Assembly: GCA_036264135.1 (NCBI GenBank)
Contig: DATARN010000008.1
Span: 1-64,000 of the forward strand
Source: DATARN01 sp036264135
Lineage (GTDB): Bacteria; Actinomycetota; Acidimicrobiia; Acidimicrobiales; Palsa-688
DNA length: 64,000 nt
Direction of reading: 5' to 3'
The position numbers were made by a program, and so were the translations under genes. Positions within the stretch are counted from its first letter, which is position 1, and each line of letters opens with the position of its first letter. The notes beneath the pieces were generated by a model. It did not search any database. It saw nothing but the letters and a program-made list of their open reading frames with translations, and was not told where the DNA came from. Shown here one piece after another: positions 33,538 to 41,727 of the stretch.

Positions 33538-34187
33538 CAGGGTCGCTTGGCCTTCGCCCGGACTCGGTGGAAGAAGGCGTCCATCGCCTCGTTCGCTTCC
33601 TTGCCGCCGTCGAAGCCCCGCCACAGCCGGCGCATCTCCCCGACCAACTCATAGCAGGCGTCAATGGGCACGAGGAAGCACTGCGGGTTCTGGCCGGCCC
33701 GGTCCTTGTGCACCAAGAAGGCCTCCACGTCGGGCAGGATCGTGGCCAGTTCCGGATTGGCGTCGACGACGTCCTGCCAGGTGTCGAGGGACAGCAGCGA
33801 CTCTGTGGCCCCCGCCGGGCTCGGATAGAACGCCGCCACCCGATCGAGTTCGGAGTTCACGAAGAAAAAGGCCGTGCTCACCGGGATCTGCAGTGAGTCC
33901 CACTGCGCCGCCGACAGCGAGAAGTCCTCGAAGTACAGAAAGCGGTCGGGAACCGCCTGGTAGTGGCTGCCGCCCGCCCCCTTGGCCTGGAACAGGAGGT
34001 AGCAGGGGCGGCAGGCGCACAGCAGGTTGCGGGACTTCAGATCGGCGAGGTGGCCATGCTCGTCGGGAATGGGCTCCCCGCACAGCTCGCAGACCTCACC
34101 GGGGCGGGGCCGGCGGGCAACGGTGCGCTCCCGGATGCGTTCCAGCACCTTCAGGGGCTCGCGGGGATACTCGTTGGTGTCACTCAT
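33537..34187 (-). CDS. Hydrogenase-operon accessory protein (DUF5947-like)
   Basis: 216 aa. N-terminal CxxC pair of a zinc or iron site: EVCELCGEPIPDEHGHLADL, then LLCACRPCYLLFQAKGAGGS. Four to five cysteines within 30 residues suggest a metal-binding knuckle. The C-terminal half has LFFVNSELDRVAAFYP-like segments (STAFFFVNSELDRVAAFYPS). It matches DUF5947-type proteins of actinobacterial hydrogenase loci. A role in iron-sulfur or nickel handling is possible. Confidence 0.82.
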   Translation of the reverse strand: MSDTNEYPREPLKVLERIRERTVARRPRPGEVCELCGEPIPDEHGHLADLKSRNLLCACRPCYLLFQAKGAGGSHYQAVPDRFLYFEDFSLSAAQWDSLQIPVSTAFFFVNSELDRVAAFYPSPAGATESLLSLDTWQDVVDANPELATILPDVEAFLVHKDRAGQNPQCFLVPIDACYELVGEMRRLWRGFDGGKEANEAMDAFFHRVRAKAKRP

Positions 34188-34197
34188 CGCCGGTTGC

Positions 34198-34791
34198 TCA
34201 CCGCGGCGCCAACTCCGGCACGAGTTCCGCCGGGCATTCTTCGTAGCTCGCCGTTTTCGTCCCGAGCGTGATGGGGACGGCGGAACCGGGCGCCGCCACC
34301 TCTTCGTGGGGCTGCTCGACGTCGATGATGACGATCTCGGGGGCCGCCTCGGCGATCGCCGTCTCTACCGCCAAGCGCAGTGTCACCGTTGACGATGGGC
34401 AGCCGTGGCAGCTTCCGAGCAGGTTGAGGTGCACGGCCCCGGCTTGAACATCGATATCGAGCAACTCGACGTCGCCCCCGTGGCTGGCCAGCATCGGCCG
34501 GACGCCCTCAAGGGCCCGGCCCACCCGGGTCGCCAGGTCCTCGGGGTGCAGCCCGTGCACGAGCAGCAGGCTCGACACGAGCTCATCGCCGGCGAGCCGG
34601 TCCAGCATTGCCGGGTCCTCCTCCCCCACAATTTCCGCAATCCGGGCCAAGCCACCGCCATACAAATCGGTGACCAGGCCCAACATCTCTTCAGCCTGGC
34701 CGTATATGCGCGGATCAGCGGCTGCTCGCAACTCGTCGAGCAGCTGCTCGATCCGATCACCAACGGCCCGGAGGTTCTTCTTCTCGGCCAT
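34198..34791 (-). CDS. NifU-like (Nfu) iron-sulfur scaffold protein
   Basis: 197 aa from ATG 34791. An N-terminal helical part (RIEQLLDELRAAADPRIYGQ) precedes a NifU C-terminal domain: VRPMLASHGGDVELLDIDVQ and LLGSCHGCPSSTVTLRLAVE, with the CxxC scaffold cysteines. Nfu proteins deliver Fe-S clusters; here it probably loads the small subunit. It lies 100 bp after the large-subunit gene and 10 bp before the DUF5947-like gene. Confidence 0.92.
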   Translation of the reverse strand: MAEKKNLRAVGDRIEQLLDELRAAADPRIYGQAEEMLGLVTDLYGGGLARIAEIVGEEDPAMLDRLAGDELVSSLLLVHGLHPEDLATRVGRALEGVRPMLASHGGDVELLDIDVQAGAVHLNLLGSCHGCPSSTVTLRLAVETAIAEAAPEIVIIDVEQPHEEVAAPGSAVPITLGTKTASYEECPAELVPELAPR

Positions 34792-34891
34792 GGGCCCCCC
34801 TCCGGGGTCAAAAGTTCGTCGCACCAACCGCGTACAGAACATGCCGGGTTCCCGGCGCAGGACACGCCGGGAACCCCGATGCTACTTCTCG

Positions 34892-36679
34892 TTACCCCAC
34901 TTGGAGGCTGCAGTCCTCGGCGACCGCCGAGGGCGAGTGCGACCGCTTCAGCACCTTGCCCTTGCCGAGGTACATGTGGACGCCGCACGGCAAGCAGGGA
35001 TCGAACGACCGGACCGCACGCATGATGTCGATGCCCTTGAAGTTCTCCAAGCTGTTCTCCTCGAAGATGGGGGTGTTCATGACCGCATCCTCGTAGGGTC
35101 CAGGAGTGCCGTAGCTGTCGCGCGGGTTGGCGTTCCAGGGGGTCGGCGGGTACGGGTGGTAGTTGGCGATCTTGCCGCCCCGGATGACCATGTGGTGGGA
35201 GAGCACGCCGCGGACCGCCTCGATGAACCCGCAGCCGATGGCCTCGTCGGGAACCGTGAACGGAGACCACGTCTTGGTGTGGCCGGCGCGTACCTCGGCC
35301 AGCGCCTTGTCCATGAAGTGCAGGGCGCTGCAGCAGGCGTACAGCTGGAAGTACGAACGGGCTCGGTCACGCTCGATGGCGTTCGACCACTTCGGAACCT
35401 CCCACACGAAGTCCTGTGCCGGCTTCAGTGCCGTGCGCGGCAGGTGGAACTCGATGCTGTGGCCGGTCGCCTTGATGTAGCCGATGTCCACCAGACCCGA
35501 GAGGGCGACGGCGAACAGACGAGCCAGCGGGCCGCCGCCGGTGTCGAGGGCCAGGTGGTCCCGGCCGTCGAACCACCGAGGCGACATGACCCAGCTGTAA
35601 TTGCCGTCGAAGTCGCGCTTCTGGGGCTGGGGAATGGTGTGCTGGTTCCACGGGTGCCGGCGATCGACCGGGTTGCCCAAAGGATCCTTGGTGACGTACA
35701 TCTCCTGGCCTTCCCAGTCGTCGTAGAACGAGTGGCCGAGAAGGATGCGGATACCGAGGTTGATGTCCACCAGGTCGTTGGTCACCAGCTTGCCGTCGAC
35801 GACGATGCCGGGCGTGACGAACATGGCCCGGCCCCACTCGGTCATGTTGCGGTAGTTGAAGTCGCACACATCGGGGTCCTGGAACGAGCCCCAGCAACCG
35901 GTCAGGATGCGGCGACGACCCACCTCTTCGTAGCCGGGCATGGCCTCGTAGAAGAACAGGAAGAGGTCTTCGTGCATGGGCACGACCCGCTTCATGAACT
36001 CGGCATAACGCATCAGCCGGGCGTAGTAGTCGGTGAAGAGCTGAATGGTCGCGGTGGTGCCGTTACCGCCCGGGTAGAGGGTCGAGGGGTGAACGTGGCG
36101 ACCTTCCATAAGGCAGAACATTTCACGGGTCCACCGGCTGACCGCCAGCGCCTCCCGGTAGAACTCGCCCGAGAACGGGTTGAGGGAGCGCATGATGTCG
36201 CCGATGTACTGGTAGCCGTGGTGCTCGGCGTTGGGTGCCGGCGTCCGGTTGGCCAGGTCGAGGACACCCGGGTTGGTCTCGGCGACCATCTTCTCGCAGA
36301 AGTCGACACCCACCAGGTTCTCCTGGAAGATGTTGTGGTCGAACATGTACTCGGCGGCCTCGCCGAGGTTTGACACCCACTCGCCCAGGTGCGGAGGAAC
36401 GACGCCGTACGCCATGTTCTGCGTCCACGTCGACACTTCGCAGTGATTGTCGCCGCAGATGCCGCAAATGCGGCTGGTGATGAAGTGGGCGTCGCGCGGG
36501 TCCTTGCCCTTCATGAAGATGCTGTAGCCGCGGAAGATCGACGATGTCGAGTGGCAATCGACGACACGCCCGCGACCGAAGTCGATCTTGGTGTAAATCC
36601 CCAGGCTGCCGACGATGCGGGTAATGGGATCCCACGCCATCTCGACCAGCCCGGTGGCCTGTTGTGTCCTAGTAGGCAT
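34892..36679 (-). CDS. hhyL: [NiFe]-hydrogenase large subunit, group 1h type
   Basis: 595 aa. L1 motif SRICGICGDNHCEVSTWTQN near the N-terminus and L2 motif SFDPCLPCGVHMYLGKGKVL near the C-terminus supply the four cysteines for the Ni-Fe site. The ~27 residues after the CGVH His should be removed by the operon's protease. Segments such as IFRGYSIFMKGKDPRDAHFI and MEGRHVHPSTLYPGGNGTTA are typical of the actinobacterial high-affinity group (1h, formerly 5). Starts 6 nt after hhyS. Confidence 0.97.
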   Translation of the reverse strand: MPTRTQQATGLVEMAWDPITRIVGSLGIYTKIDFGRGRVVDCHSTSSIFRGYSIFMKGKDPRDAHFITSRICGICGDNHCEVSTWTQNMAYGVVPPHLGEWVSNLGEAAEYMFDHNIFQENLVGVDFCEKMVAETNPGVLDLANRTPAPNAEHHGYQYIGDIMRSLNPFSGEFYREALAVSRWTREMFCLMEGRHVHPSTLYPGGNGTTATIQLFTDYYARLMRYAEFMKRVVPMHEDLFLFFYEAMPGYEEVGRRRILTGCWGSFQDPDVCDFNYRNMTEWGRAMFVTPGIVVDGKLVTNDLVDINLGIRILLGHSFYDDWEGQEMYVTKDPLGNPVDRRHPWNQHTIPQPQKRDFDGNYSWVMSPRWFDGRDHLALDTGGGPLARLFAVALSGLVDIGYIKATGHSIEFHLPRTALKPAQDFVWEVPKWSNAIERDRARSYFQLYACCSALHFMDKALAEVRAGHTKTWSPFTVPDEAIGCGFIEAVRGVLSHHMVIRGGKIANYHPYPPTPWNANPRDSYGTPGPYEDAVMNTPIFEENSLENFKGIDIMRAVRSFDPCLPCGVHMYLGKGKVLKRSHSPSAVAEDCSLQVG

Positions 36680-36685
36680 GCTTGA

Positions 36686-37732
36686 TTACCTCCACTCGCC
36701 CTTGTAGCCGGTAAGGAGCTTCTTGCCGGGCGTACGCCATTTCGGCTCCTCGTCCACGGTCTTCCCGGTGATCCGCCGCAAACCGCGGATGGCACCGCCA
36801 TACACGCCGCTGGCCGCGGTCGAGACCCTGGCACCGGGGGGTTCGTCCATGAACGGCATGAACTTGTCCGGGAAGCCGGGCATCGTGCAGCCGATGCAGA
36901 TACCACCGACGTTGGGGCATCCGCCCACACCGTTCGTCCAGCCCCGCTTGGGGACGTTGCACTTGACCACCGGTCCCCAGCAGCCGAGCTTGACGATGCA
37001 CTTGGGCGAGCCGTACTCGTCGGCGAAGTCGCCCTGCTCGTAGTAACCGGCCCGATCGCAACCCTCGTGCACGGTGTTGCCGAACAGCCACAGCGGCCGG
37101 AGGGCGTCGTCGAGGGGGATCATGGGCGCCTGGCCGGTGGCCTGGTAGAGCAGATAGAGGATCGTCTCCGCCAGGTTGTCGGGGTGGATCGGGCAGCCCG
37201 GCACGTTCACGATCGGCAGGCCGGCCTTGGACTTCCAGCCCCATCCCAGATAGTCGGCCACGCCCATGGCCCCGGTGGGATTGCCCGACATGGCGTGGAT
37301 GCCGCCGTAGGTGGCGCAGGTGCCGACGGCCAGCACGGCCGTCGCCTTCGGGGCCAGGCGGTCAAGCCACTCGCTCGTCGTCATGGGCTGATCGGTGGCC
37401 GGGTTGTTCCCGAACCCGCACCAGTAACCCTCCTTCTTGATGGCCTCGTTGGGGATGGACCCCTCAATGACCAGCACGAAGGGCTCCAACTCGCCTCGCT
37501 CCGCCATAAAGAACCACTCGATGAAGTCGTCCGCCCCACCGACGGGTCCGCACTCGAAGTCGATGAGCGGCCAGTGAACTGCGATCTTCGGCAGCCCCGG
37601 CAGAGCTCCTAGTGCAATTTCTTCAATGCTGGGCTGGGTCGCCGAGGTGAGGGCGACCGAGTCGCCGTCACAGCTGAGCCCTGCATTGATCCACAAGATG
37701 TGGATCACCGTCTCGTCCAGCGCAGATGCCAT
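36686..37732 (-). CDS. hhyS: [NiFe]-hydrogenase small subunit, group 1h type
   Basis: 348 aa. Opening WINAGLSCDGDSVALTSATQ, where a Cys-x-x-Asp replaces the usual Cys-x-x-Cys of the proximal cluster, a hallmark reported for group 1h enzymes. Further cluster ligands in VGTCATYGG, VPGCPIHPDNLAET, EGCDRAGYYEQGDF, KCIVKLGCWGPVVKCNV and GGCPNVGGICIGCTMPGFPD. There is no Tat signal, so the enzyme should be cytoplasmic. First gene of the leftward operon, divergent from the PilZ-like gene. Confidence 0.97.
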   Translation of the reverse strand: MASALDETVIHILWINAGLSCDGDSVALTSATQPSIEEIALGALPGLPKIAVHWPLIDFECGPVGGADDFIEWFFMAERGELEPFVLVIEGSIPNEAIKKEGYWCGFGNNPATDQPMTTSEWLDRLAPKATAVLAVGTCATYGGIHAMSGNPTGAMGVADYLGWGWKSKAGLPIVNVPGCPIHPDNLAETILYLLYQATGQAPMIPLDDALRPLWLFGNTVHEGCDRAGYYEQGDFADEYGSPKCIVKLGCWGPVVKCNVPKRGWTNGVGGCPNVGGICIGCTMPGFPDKFMPFMDEPPGARVSTAASGVYGGAIRGLRRITGKTVDEEPKWRTPGKKLLTGYKGEWR

Positions 37733-37807
37733 ACCGCATTGCCTCCCGCGGTTTTAGTGGACGGCGCATGGTGCGCCACGGGGTTGTCTAGGGGATCGGC
37801 GCCACCC

Positions 37808-37838
37808 TGTAAATGGGTGTCTTTCACACCCATATACA
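37808..37838. promoter_or_regulatory. 31-bp near-perfect palindrome upstream of the hydrogenase operon
   Basis: Arms TGTAAATGGGTGT (37808-37820) and ACACCCATATACA (37826-37838) pair at 12 of 13 positions around CTTTC. It lies 76 bp before hhyS and 23 bp before the divergent PilZ-like gene. The TGTA...TACA ends are common in dimeric repressor or activator sites. Candidate operator for hydrogenase control; regulator unknown. Confidence 0.6.
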
Positions 37839-37860
37839 GAACCTGGCCATAATTGCACCC

Positions 37861-38607
37861 ATGAGCGATCTGCCGGCCGAAGTCTTCCCCGAGCGGGTGG
37901 AGCTCGAGGTCCAGGACAGCGACCCTCCGGTGACGTTGATGTGCCGCATGTCGTCCTTCAGCGAACGGGGCGTGATCCTCGTGGCCGAGACGGGGGCCGC
38001 CGACGCGTTCCCGGCCGGCACCAGGGTGCGGGCCAGCTACGGCGACCATTCGGGGTTCTGCCAATTCGTCAGCGAAGTGGTTTCGGCGGTGCCGGCGCCG
38101 TGGGCGACGGAAGGCGGGGAAAACGTTGCCGTTCTCGTGCGGGTCCTGGCGCCGACCCGGGTCTCGACGACCCAACGCCGCCGTTACGTCCGCTCCGACG
38201 TCGAAGTCGAGATCGCCTGCGCCCTGCTCGACCGCCCGGCCATGACCTTCCGCGCCGCCCCCGGCGAGGTGCGCAACCTGGGCGGCGGCGGGCTGATGAT
38301 GGTCATCGCCGCCCACCCCTCACTGGTGGTGGGCGCCGAACTGGCCCTGGCCATCCCCGCCCCCGGCGGCGACCCCGTCCTGGCGCTCGGCCGGGTGGTG
38401 CAGGCGCTCCCCCAGCCCGAAGGGCCGGTCCAGCTCCGCATGGCATTCACGTCCATCGACGCCGTCGGTCGGGACCGCATCGAGCGGTTCGTGTACCGCC
38501 GGCTGGGCGGCAGCGCCCCCGCCAAGCTGTGGTCATCGGGCAAGATCACCCAAACCCGGGATGTAAGACTGCCAGCGACGGAGGCGAGCACCCATCACCA
38601 CACGTAG
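37861..38607 (+). CDS. PilZ-domain (YcgR-like) protein
   Basis: 248 aa. An N-terminal PilZN-like beta domain (VELEVQDSDPPVTLMCRMSS) and a C-terminal PilZ domain starting at the R-x-x-x-R motif TQRRRYVRSDVEVEI. The second c-di-GMP-binding motif, normally [D/N]xSxxG, is NLGGGGLMM here, with the Ser replaced by Gly, so ligand binding may be altered. The start ATG 37861 follows a hydrophobic open stretch that overlaps the palindrome and is unlikely to be translated. Confidence 0.78.
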   Translation: MSDLPAEVFPERVELEVQDSDPPVTLMCRMSSFSERGVILVAETGAADAFPAGTRVRASYGDHSGFCQFVSEVVSAVPAPWATEGGENVAVLVRVLAPTRVSTTQRRRYVRSDVEVEIACALLDRPAMTFRAAPGEVRNLGGGGLMMVIAAHPSLVVGAELALAIPAPGGDPVLALGRVVQALPQPEGPVQLRMAFTSIDAVGRDRIERFVYRRLGGSAPAKLWSSGKITQTRDVRLPATEASTHHHT

Positions 38608-39121
38608 CGGCACGCACGAGGAGCAGGCCACCCGGGAAGCCGAGCTGGCCGCCGCCCAGGCGGAAAAAGAGGAGCTGGCCATTCTCCTCAAGGTGCGGGC
38701 CCTGCTGGCGACGGCGGAAGGCAGCGAGTTCGAGGAGGAGTCGCGGCTCTTCTACGACAAGGCGATGACGCTGGCCACCCGATACGAAATGGAGCCGGCG
38801 CTGCTGGCCTACCCCCGCGAGGACCTGAAGGTCGCGGTCGTCATGGCCGAGCTCGGCCGCCTACGCGAGATCATCGAGTGGTACACCGACCAGGACGAGA
38901 CCTGGGAGACCAAGACGGCCGAGTGGTCAGCCGTCCTCGACGAGTACGACGGGGCGCTGGAAGTGGCCTGCGACATCCTGTGCCTGCCGTTGAAGCGGCT
39001 GCCCTTCGGTTGCCGGCGCCATTTCCGCCCCCACGACCGCGCCAAGATCGAGAACCTCATCTGGGACCGGGTTACCTCGGGAAAACACGACGACTCCCCT
39101 ACCGCCGCAGAGATGCTCTGA
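38594..39121 (+). CDS. DUF2786-like protein with unclear start
   Basis: The frame encodes AILLKVRALLATAEGSEFEE and SRLFYDKAMTLATRYEMEPA, the helical DUF2786 signature, plus a C-terminal domain ending near SPTAAEML. The frame is open from 38567, but no ATG, GTG or TTG precedes the DUF2786 core; the first conventional start (GTG 38693) would delete half of it. An ATC at 38594 sits 9 nt after a perfect GGAGG, and CTG codons exist at 38645 and 38675. The start is therefore uncertain. Confidence 0.6.
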   Translation: MTTRSGTHEEQATREAELAAAQAEKEELAILLKVRALLATAEGSEFEEESRLFYDKAMTLATRYEMEPALLAYPREDLKVAVVMAELGRLREIIEWYTDQDETWETKTAEWSAVLDEYDGALEVACDILCLPLKRLPFGCRRHFRPHDRAKIENLIWDRVTSGKHDDSPTAAEML

Positions 39122-39153
39122 GGCGCCATCGCAGAGATGCTGCGAGGCGCCGG
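39106..39153. repeat. 24-bp tandem duplication at a gene end
   Basis: 39106-39129 and 39130-39153 match at 20 of 24 positions (core CGCAGAGATGCT and GAGGCGCC). The first copy spans the stop codon of the DUF2786-like gene, giving its SPTAAEML-stop end, so the duplication arose across the 3' end of that gene. Confidence 0.75.
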
Positions 39154-39193
39154 AATGGCGGCCGCTCGGCCCGCCGGAAAGCGAGGTGCACGC

Positions 39194-39565
39194 ATGCTGG
39201 TCGTAGTCACCATCACCAAGGACGTTGACGACCCCGAAGCGCCGTCGTGGGTCCCCATCGACCAACTGGTCGGTCCCGTCACCGAGGGGGCGGAAGCCAT
39301 GGTCATCGAGGGGTACACCGGCGACGTAGCCGACGGCACGATCGCCGAGATCGACGACGCCGGCCGGCGGGTCCGGGTCGACGTCGACTGGTCGACGCAA
39401 CGAACCATCCTGGAGGAGCCCTACGACTCCGAGGGCCGCGGCGGCTCGGATTTCGAGTCGAGCGCCGAGCGCTTCGGCGGCAAGGCCATGGGCCCCGGCG
39501 GCGTCCGCTGGGGATTCAGCCGGCCGGCGCCGCTCAAGAAGACGCCGGCGCCACCCGCCGGCTGA
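39194..39565 (+). CDS. Unknown 123-aa protein
   Basis: ATG 39194 with GAGG upstream; product begins MLVVVTITKDVDDPEAPSWV. Contains GYTGDVADGTIAEIDDAGRR and VRVDVDWSTQRTILEEPYDS, then a Gly/Pro-rich tail. Small beta-rich soluble protein, no domain recognised. It is convergent with glpX, 8 bp from its stop. Confidence 0.6.
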   Translation: MLVVVTITKDVDDPEAPSWVPIDQLVGPVTEGAEAMVIEGYTGDVADGTIAEIDDAGRRVRVDVDWSTQRTILEEPYDSEGRGGSDFESSAERFGGKAMGPGGVRWGFSRPAPLKKTPAPPAG

Positions 39566-39573
39566 GGCGCTCG

Positions 39574-40557
39574 CTATTCCGGGACGTTGGCGCCGATGCG
39601 CAGCAGACCCTGGTCTCGGGTAATGAGCACGCTCTGCACGTGGAAACCGTCGGGTGTCACGGTGACGCCGGGGAGGGCCGTCGACCCGGTCACCCCGCTG
39701 GCCACGAAGATGCCGTCGTCGGACTCGGAGAGATCGTCCAGGGCGAATACCCGGCCGAGCTCGCCCGCCGCCTCGACCATCTGGCGCTCTTCCTCGCTCT
39801 GGGGCGCCGGCGTGCCCTGCATGTCGCCGCCGAGCAGCCGCACCGCGCACGCCGTGATCACGCCCTCCGGCGCCCCGCCGATCCCTGCCGACAGGTCGAT
39901 GCCGCCCCCCGGCACCAGCGACGCCAAGCCCGCCATCACGTCACCGTCGGGAATCTCCACCACGCCGGCGCCGGTGGCGCGGATGCGGGCGATGAGTTCG
40001 ACGTGGCGAGGCTTGGCCAGGACCGCGACCTTCAGTGACGGCACCCGCACGCCGAGGGCGGCCGCGACCGAGGTCAGGTTGTCCTCGATCGGCGCCTCGA
40101 TGTCGATGGCCCCATGCGCCCTCGGACCGACGACCAGCTTGTCCATGTAGAAGCCCACGATGGGCGCAAAGGTGTGGCGAGGGGCGGCCGCTAACACGGT
40201 GATGGCCCCCGGCCACCCCCGGGCGCAGAGGTTGGTGCCCTCCAGCGGATCCACGGCCAGGTCGAACTCGGGCCCGCGACCGCAGCCGATTTCCTCGCCG
40301 GCGAACAGCATCGGGGCGTCGTCCTTTTCCCCCTCGCCGATGACCACGACGCCGTGGCCAGGCACGGTGGACAGGTGGGCCCGCATGGCCTCCACCGCCG
40401 CATGGTCGGCGGCGTTCTTGTCGCCCCGTCCGATCCACGCGTGGCAGCGCGCCGCGGCAACGGTGGCCGCGTCGAGGAGAGGGAGGGCCAGCGAGGCCAT
40501 CCGGTCGGACCAGGCGGCGTCCTCATCCTCGGGTGTGGGTCCAGCATCGGTGAGCAT
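39574..40557 (-). CDS. glpX: Class II fructose-1,6-bisphosphatase GlpX
   Basis: 327 aa. Metal and substrate motifs IGRGDKNAADHAAVEAMRAH, VVIGEGEKDDAPMLFAGEEI, FDLAVDPLEGTNLCARGWPG and IPDGDVMAGLASLVPGGGID. In many Calvin-cycle bacteria this family also acts on sedoheptulose 1,7-bisphosphate. ATG 40557 gives a normal family length; the longer open frame adds 57 residues of unlikely sequence. It probably completes the regenerative part of the cycle with aldolase and PRK. Confidence 0.93.
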   Translation of the reverse strand: MLTDAGPTPEDEDAAWSDRMASLALPLLDAATVAAARCHAWIGRGDKNAADHAAVEAMRAHLSTVPGHGVVVIGEGEKDDAPMLFAGEEIGCGRGPEFDLAVDPLEGTNLCARGWPGAITVLAAAPRHTFAPIVGFYMDKLVVGPRAHGAIDIEAPIEDNLTSVAAALGVRVPSLKVAVLAKPRHVELIARIRATGAGVVEIPDGDVMAGLASLVPGGGIDLSAGIGGAPEGVITACAVRLLGGDMQGTPAPQSEEERQMVEAAGELGRVFALDDLSESDDGIFVASGVTGSTALPGVTVTPDGFHVQSVLITRDQGLLRIGANVPE

Positions 40558-40681
40558 CCGGCAAAGGCTAGGGAGCGCCGCTGCGGCCCACCTCCCCCGG
40601 GTTGGTGACGCACGGGAAGGTCTCGAGGTACCCCGAGAACGCGTGGACTTCGGGGCCGAGACGCCATGCTTAGATCGTTCC

Positions 40682-41701
40682 ATGCGTATCGCAGTCATCG
40701 CCCCCCCGTGGGCTCCCATCCCACCCAAGCTGTACGGCGGGATCGAGCTCGTCGTCGACGAACTGGCAACCGGCTTCCAACAGGCGGGTCACGAGGTCGT
40801 GCTCTTCGCCACCGGCGACTCCGCCTCGGCCGTCACCACCCGGTGGGTCCTCGAGCAAGCCGAAGGACACCGCATCGGGGCCGCTGTCCCCGAACTTCGT
40901 CATGTCATGAACGCCTACGACGCGGTCGGAGACTTCGACGTCGTCCACGACCACACCATCATTGGGCCGGTCTACTCCGAGCGGTACCCCGATGTACGAG
41001 TCGTCACCACCGTCCACGGGCCGTTCAACGAGGAGTTGGCCGACATCTACCGCCGGATCGCCGAGCGGGTACCGATCATCGCCATCTCCCACGCCCAGCG
41101 CCGCCACGTCGCCGACCTCCGGATCGCCCGGGTCATCCATCACGGCGTCGATCCCCACATGTTCCCCGTCGGCGCCGGCGACGGCGGCTATTTCCTGTTC
41201 CTCGGCCGCATGGCACCCGAGAAAGGGGCGCATCGCGCCGTCGAGGCGGCGCGCAAAGCCGGCGTCCCGCTCCTGGTCGCCGCCAAGATGCGGGAGTCGC
41301 GCGAGGTCGAGTACTTCGACACGCTCGTCAAGCCGTCGCTCAACGAGGACGTCGTGTATCTGGGCGAGGTGGAGCACGAGGAAAAAGTGCGCCTGCTGGC
41401 GGGCGCCCGGGCCTTGCTCAACCCCATCCGTTGGGCCGAACCGTTCGGACTGGTCATGGTCGAGTCGCTCGCCTGTGGCACACCGGTCCTGGCCTTCCCG
41501 GAGGGTGCCGCCCCCGAAATCGTGGAGGACGGCCGGACCGGCTTCTTGTGCCACGACGAAGTCGACATGGCAGAGCGGATCGGCCAGGTCGACCAGCTCG
41601 ACCGCACCGCCTGCCGGGCCTCGGTCACCGAGTACTTCAATACGACCCGTATGGTCAACGAGCACCTGGCCCTGTTCGAAGATCTGATCTGCGCCCACTG
41701 A
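40682..41701 (+). CDS. GT4-family glycosyltransferase
   Basis: 339 aa. Rossmann-like N-terminus MRIAVIAPPWAPIPPKLYGG with the glycine-rich GGIE, FDVVHDHTIIGPVYSERYPD, the linker HHGVDPHMFPVGAGDGGYFL, FLGRMAPEKGAHRAVEAARK and the GT4 donor-binding E-x7-E in RWAEPFGLVMVESLACGTPV. It transfers a sugar from a nucleotide-sugar donor; acceptor unknown. ATG 40682 matches the family start. Confidence 0.93.
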   Translation: MRIAVIAPPWAPIPPKLYGGIELVVDELATGFQQAGHEVVLFATGDSASAVTTRWVLEQAEGHRIGAAVPELRHVMNAYDAVGDFDVVHDHTIIGPVYSERYPDVRVVTTVHGPFNEELADIYRRIAERVPIIAISHAQRRHVADLRIARVIHHGVDPHMFPVGAGDGGYFLFLGRMAPEKGAHRAVEAARKAGVPLLVAAKMRESREVEYFDTLVKPSLNEDVVYLGEVEHEEKVRLLAGARALLNPIRWAEPFGLVMVESLACGTPVLAFPEGAAPEIVEDGRTGFLCHDEVDMAERIGQVDQLDRTACRASVTEYFNTTRMVNEHLALFEDLICAH

Positions 41702-41727
41702 ACGCTTTGCCCGTTGCTCCGGCTACC

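Noticed and set aside
36686..37732. Membrane-bound or exported hydrogenase
   Set aside because: No Tat signal on the small subunit and no C-terminal membrane helix; the enzyme should be cytoplasmic, perhaps loosely membrane-associated through other factors.
38693..39121. DUF2786-like gene starting at GTG 38693
   Set aside because: This start would remove the opening of the conserved helix; upstream frame and ribosome binding site argue for a longer protein.
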